NCBI GenBank assembly: GCA_025451145.1 | Contig: JANWKX010000165.1 | Coordinates: forward strand, 1 to 9,067 | Direction of reading: 5' to 3' | From: Vampirovibrionales bacterium | GTDB lineage: Bacteria; Cyanobacteriota; Vampirovibrionia; Vampirovibrionales; JAGQHJ01 | Length of the DNA: 9,067 bases | In this document: piece after piece, positions 6,896 through 9,067 of the stretch | How the letters are laid out: each line of letters opens with the position of its first letter | Position numbering within the stretch: position 1 is the first letter of the stretch | Translations under genes and position numbers: made by a program | Notes under the pieces: generated by a model | What the model saw: only the letters and a program-made list of their open reading frames with translations | Database searches by the model: none | Told to the model about the DNA's origin: nothing

Positions 6896-7042
6896 TCAAA
6901 TATAAGAGTTTATTTCGAGAAACGTCCAGTTCTTGCATCTACTTTTTGACTGCGGGACTCAACGGCATCATTTACGACTGTAAACGCCTTGTTTGTGTTC
7001 CTTGTGTCTTTTATCTTCGGCGCTCTGAACATTTCTCGGATA

Positions 7043-7075
7043 AGTTCTAAGGCAAAGAGAGGAGTGCTTAGAACT
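7043..7075. terminator. Perfect 9-bp inverted repeat, possible terminator at a stop codon
   Basis: AGTTCTAAG (7043-7051) and CTTAGAACT (7067-7075) are perfect complements around a 15-base loop. On the plus strand the hairpin is followed by the pyrimidine-rich CTTCTTTTTCTTC, so it could end a rightward transcript from the promoter near 6690. On the minus strand the TAA stop of the 76-codon gene lies inside the stem and no U-run follows, so it looks weaker in that direction. The long loop and imperfect T-run make intrinsic termination plausible but unproven. Confidence 0.45.
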
Positions 7076-7298
7076 CTTCTTTTTCTTCGGCCATTTCCAA
7101 TGCCTTATACACCATAAAGCCTGCCAAAATAATTTTTTTGGCTTCCGGGGAGTCTTGAGCAAGACTCAGGAGAAGTGAATTGATCTCGGGATTATCCTCT
7201 TTCAGGTGATGGACCATTTCTTTTTTCCAATCCTCTGGAGTATCCTGAATCACTTTCTCCAGAGCTTCACGGATATCTGGGGTAATGACTGGGAGCAC
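7068..7298 (-). CDS. Uncharacterised small acidic protein
   Basis: I do not recognise this 76-residue protein. It starts with GTG at 7298; an in-frame stop just upstream leaves no earlier start, and GAAGG (plus-strand CCTTC at 7308-7312) sits 9 bases before it, so the start is well supported. The sequence looks all-helical: ITPDIREALEKVIQDT, then DWKKEMVHHLKED, EINSLLLSLAQDSPEAKK, a hydrophobic IILAGFMVYKALEMA (56-70) and an acidic EEKEEF end. The hydrophobic patch is too short and charged at its edges for a confident membrane helix, so it may be a buried or dimer helix. It lies between the 52-residue gene (convergent) and the glycosyltransferase (divergent), with no operon partner to suggest a role. 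Confidence 0.7.
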   Translation of the reverse strand: MLPVITPDIREALEKVIQDTPEDWKKEMVHHLKEDNPEINSLLLSLAQDSPEAKKIILAGFMVYKALEMAEEKEEF

Positions 7299-7387
7299 GA
7301 TGAAATACCTTCATTAAATAATCTCTAAAGTACCCATGTTATACCATAGTCAAGTTCGTAAATCTAAAATTAAACATGGATACAAAC

Positions 7388-7408
7388 TGTATGCCTGTCT
7401 GGCATACA
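7388..7408. promoter_or_regulatory. Perfect 8-bp inverted repeat, possible operator
   Basis: TGTATGCC (7388-7395) and GGCATACA (7401-7408) are perfect complements separated by TGTCT. No T-run follows on either strand, so it is not a typical terminator. It lies in the divergent region between the 76-codon gene and the glycosyltransferase, about 55 bases upstream of a TATAAT, where a regulator binding site would be expected. No regulator is identifiable. Confidence 0.4.
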
Positions 7409-7462
7409 TGATCTTTAAATAGGACTGATAGAAGCCGTCAAATCCGAAAAGGGGATCTCGTA

Positions 7463-7468
7463 TATAAT
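7463..7468 (+). promoter_or_regulatory. Candidate -10 box upstream of the glycosyltransferase
   Basis: A perfect TATAAT lies about 100 bases before the preferred ATG at 7569 and 40 before the alternative TTG at 7509. No good -35 hexamer is seen 16-18 bases upstream (AAATCC at 17), so it would need help from an activator or be a chance match. Confidence 0.4.
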
Positions 7469-7568
7469 GAAATGAACCCGGCATCGTTCAATTATTATAT
7501 TAAAGTGCTTGGTAGAAACCTCTTTTCTGAATCCGGTTACCTGTAAATCGTCTGAACGCTTTGACCGA

Positions 7569-8798
7569 ATGACATACACTCAGCGCAAACATAAAATCTT
7601 AATCGTGACTCAGGAAGCCCCTGAAAATACGCCTTTGACAAGAGAATTACTTGTTCTGTTAGAACAGTTGGATAAGCGGCTGTTTGAAATTTACGTGACG
7701 GTTCATCAAGAAGGTCCCTTTATGGCCCGGCTGCAAGCAACCGGTGTTCAGGTTATCCAGTTGAAGGGATTACCTTTACCGGAAGTGACACCTCAAAAGG
7801 TACAGCGGCTGAATGAACGCATGAGCCAATGGCTTTGGAAAAGGACCCGTGGTGAAAAAATTATTCGCTTGATTTTGGAACACGAAATCGATTTGGTCTA
7901 TACACACAGTTTATCGGCCTTTGAAGGGGCCTATGCCGCTCACAAAACAGGGCGCCCTCACATTTGGCGCATTCAAAAGATTCTACCTGGGAATCGAAAG
8001 CTGTTTGGGGTTTTCAACACCATAAAAACCCTAAAAATGATTGCCCAATACTCGGATCAGGTCGTTTGCTCTTCAGATGCCGTCAAACGTCAATTTCCAG
8101 GCTGGCAACGCCAACCCGAAATATACAAAACGATTTATACGGGTGTTAACCCGCTCATGTTTTCGCCGGACTCCCCTTCTCTTTCGGAAAAGGCCAAAGG
8201 CTTCAGGGCGCGCCATTGCATTTTAGACAATCGGATTTTGCTATTGGCGTTTTTACTCAATGAGCCGGATAAAGGGCTGGCGGATTTAAAAGAGGCCTGT
8301 TATCGATTGGAAGCTCAGGGACTGGATTTTCATATTGTCATGATTGGTGATCTAAAGGCTTCAGTGGTGTATGAAGATTTTCAAGGCCTGGCGGCTGTTG
8401 AAGAGAAAAGGGTCTCTTTTCTGGGTATGCTCCCATACGAAGACTGGCCGGAAGCAGTGGCCGCATCGGATATTGTGATTTCCGCATCCTATCACCCGCC
8501 GACCGGTAATGGCATGATTGAAGCCATGATGATGGCTCTTCCAGTGGTTGCCTTAAATTCCGGTGCTGCGCCTGAGTTTGTGTTGCCCTACCAAACAGGG
8601 ATTTTATGTCGGGTAGGGCATCCGGTGGGATTGACAGAAGCCATCAGCCAGCTTATCAGCGATCCGGATCTTCGTAAAACAATGGGCCTTGCGGGGCAAC
8701 AAAAGGCCTTGGAGCATTTCGTCATGGAACGATATGTTCAAGAGATTCAAGCCGTATTTCAAAAGCTCATTGAGACTTTTTTACAACGCTATGCCTAA
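7569..8798 (+). CDS. GT4-like (GT-B fold) glycosyltransferase
   Basis: Cytoplasmic or membrane-associated enzyme expected to transfer a sugar from a nucleotide donor to an envelope glycan, lipid or protein; donor and acceptor cannot be read. From the ATG at 7569 it has 409 residues. The N-terminal Rossmann domain begins at KHKILIVTQEA (8-18) and includes EIDLVYTHS (106-114). The C-terminal domain has KGLADLKEA (235-243), HIVMIGD (255-261), VSFLGMLPYEDWPEAVAASDIVISAS (from 282) and GNGMIEAMMMALPVVALNSGAAPEFV (from 313), typical of GT4. Two usual donor-site residues look absent: the Arg of the common GRL...KG motif (AFLLNEPDKG here), and the first Glu of EX7E, replaced by Pro, although the second Glu (318) is kept. 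A TTG at 7509 would add 20 residues that look unconserved; neither start has a good ribosome binding site. Its stop overlaps that of convergent nadD. Confidence 0.87.
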   Translation: MTYTQRKHKILIVTQEAPENTPLTRELLVLLEQLDKRLFEIYVTVHQEGPFMARLQATGVQVIQLKGLPLPEVTPQKVQRLNERMSQWLWKRTRGEKIIRLILEHEIDLVYTHSLSAFEGAYAAHKTGRPHIWRIQKILPGNRKLFGVFNTIKTLKMIAQYSDQVVCSSDAVKRQFPGWQRQPEIYKTIYTGVNPLMFSPDSPSLSEKAKGFRARHCILDNRILLLAFLLNEPDKGLADLKEACYRLEAQGLDFHIVMIGDLKASVVYEDFQGLAAVEEKRVSFLGMLPYEDWPEAVAASDIVISASYHPPTGNGMIEAMMMALPVVALNSGAAPEFVLPYQTGILCRVGHPVGLTEAISQLISDPDLRKTMGLAGQQKALEHFVMERYVQEIQAVFQKLIETFLQRYA

Positions 8799-9067
8799 TT
8801 TGGGGGCTGATAAAGCTGGTGATCCTCGATATAGGCTATGACCTGATCCTGCGTCATGTAGCGAATACTTTTTTTCTCAGAGATACGTTGGCGAATCAGA
8901 GAGGCTGAAATCCCGATGGGCGGCATTTGAATTTGCTCTACTTGGGGTTGAAGGCCTGTAAACTCATCGAATGTTTCCATTGATTCTGAAGAAGGCCTTG
9001 GAGCCAAGAGAAAAACCGCCTTTTGGATTAAAAGATCTCTTTGGTGCCAACTCGGTAGGGTCTTATA
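8795..9067 (-). CDS. nadD: Nicotinate-nucleotide adenylyltransferase, C-terminal part (5' end outside window)
   Basis: Transfers AMP from ATP to nicotinate mononucleotide, giving deamido-NAD in NAD synthesis. The frame runs off the right edge; the TTG at 9007 is internal. The visible 90 residues match the C-terminal part of NadD: TLPSWHQRDLL, close to the family's TLPTWHR..ELL, then AVFLLAPRP, corresponding to the .F.VA.RPG segment, and GISASLIRQRI, the ISST.IR motif that binds the ATP phosphates, followed by SIRYMTQDQVIAYIEDHQLY, the usual C-terminal V..YI..H.LY ending. The N-terminal GGSFDP.H.GH motif is outside the window. The TAG stop overlaps the TAA of the glycosyltransferase by three bases, and no terminator separates them. 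The SAS in place of SST is a mild variation. Confidence 0.92.
   Translation of the reverse strand, partial: YKTLPSWHQRDLLIQKAVFLLAPRPSSESMETFDEFTGLQPQVEQIQMPPIGISASLIRQRISEKKSIRYMTQDQVIAYIEDHQLYQPPN

Noticed and set aside
6971..6984. TTTAC-GACT-GTAAA hairpin
   Set aside because: A 5-bp stem with no tail and no clear context; too weak to call.
6968..7162. 64-codon minus-strand reading frame rich in Lys and His
   Set aside because: It overlaps the 76-codon gene in another frame, has a low-complexity composition and lacks family likeness; the 76-codon frame has a better ribosome binding site.
1..9067. CRISPR array, tRNA, IS element or prophage
   Set aside because: No regularly spaced repeats, no tRNA-like segments, no transposase or integrase frame and no flanking inverted repeats were seen by eye.

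Overview
The window looks like chromosomal DNA from a Gram-negative, flagellated, apparently non-phototrophic bacterium. The Gram-negative reading rests on an MlaE/MlaF-type lipid ABC transporter. The flagellar reading rests on a FliW-CsrA pair and a sigma-28-like promoter. The MlaE-type permease ends in a TTGG...VG.STT.AVV signature that I associate with cyanobacterial and plastid (TGD1-like) members, and haem precursors are made by the C5 pathway (HemL). Together these make a non-photosynthetic relative of Cyanobacteria (Vampirovibrionia/Melainabacteria type) my best guess, but that is inference only. No rRNA, tRNA, IS element, phage gene or CRISPR array was seen.

Layout. Bases 1-617 hold the C-terminal part of a UbiA-family prenyltransferase that is cut by the left edge. 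It is followed closely on the same strand by an MlaE-like permease (632-1465) and an MlaF-like ATPase (1466-2215). Convergent to these is a minus-strand sugar-phosphate nucleotidyltransferase with an unrecognised N-terminal region (2226-3539). Divergent from that gene across 185 bases is hemL (3725-5032). Next comes a minus-strand cluster transcribed fliW (6547-6053), csrA (6047-5796), then a TPR-like protein (5771-5037). Divergent from fliW is a 52-residue small gene (6737-6895) preceded by a good sigma-28-like promoter. A 76-codon uncharacterised minus gene with a GTG start (7298-7068) follows, its stop codon lying in a perfect 9-bp inverted repeat. The right end holds a plus-strand GT4-like glycosyltransferase (about 7569-8798) and the C-terminal part of nadD on the minus strand (8795-9067), cut by the right edge.

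How the genes work together. The permease and ATPase should form the inner-membrane engine of a lipid transporter, but no MCE substrate-binding gene lies beside them. FliW and CsrA are the known partner-switch pair that ties flagellin translation to filament assembly. Here they share an apparent operon with a TPR protein and sit back-to-back with a small gene that looks late-flagellar, which makes 5037-6895 the most interesting part of the window. The remaining genes are housekeeping (haem, NAD, isoprenoid quinone) or envelope/glycan functions. Packing is tight: three convergent gene pairs end within 10 bases of each other or overlap, with no obvious terminator between them.
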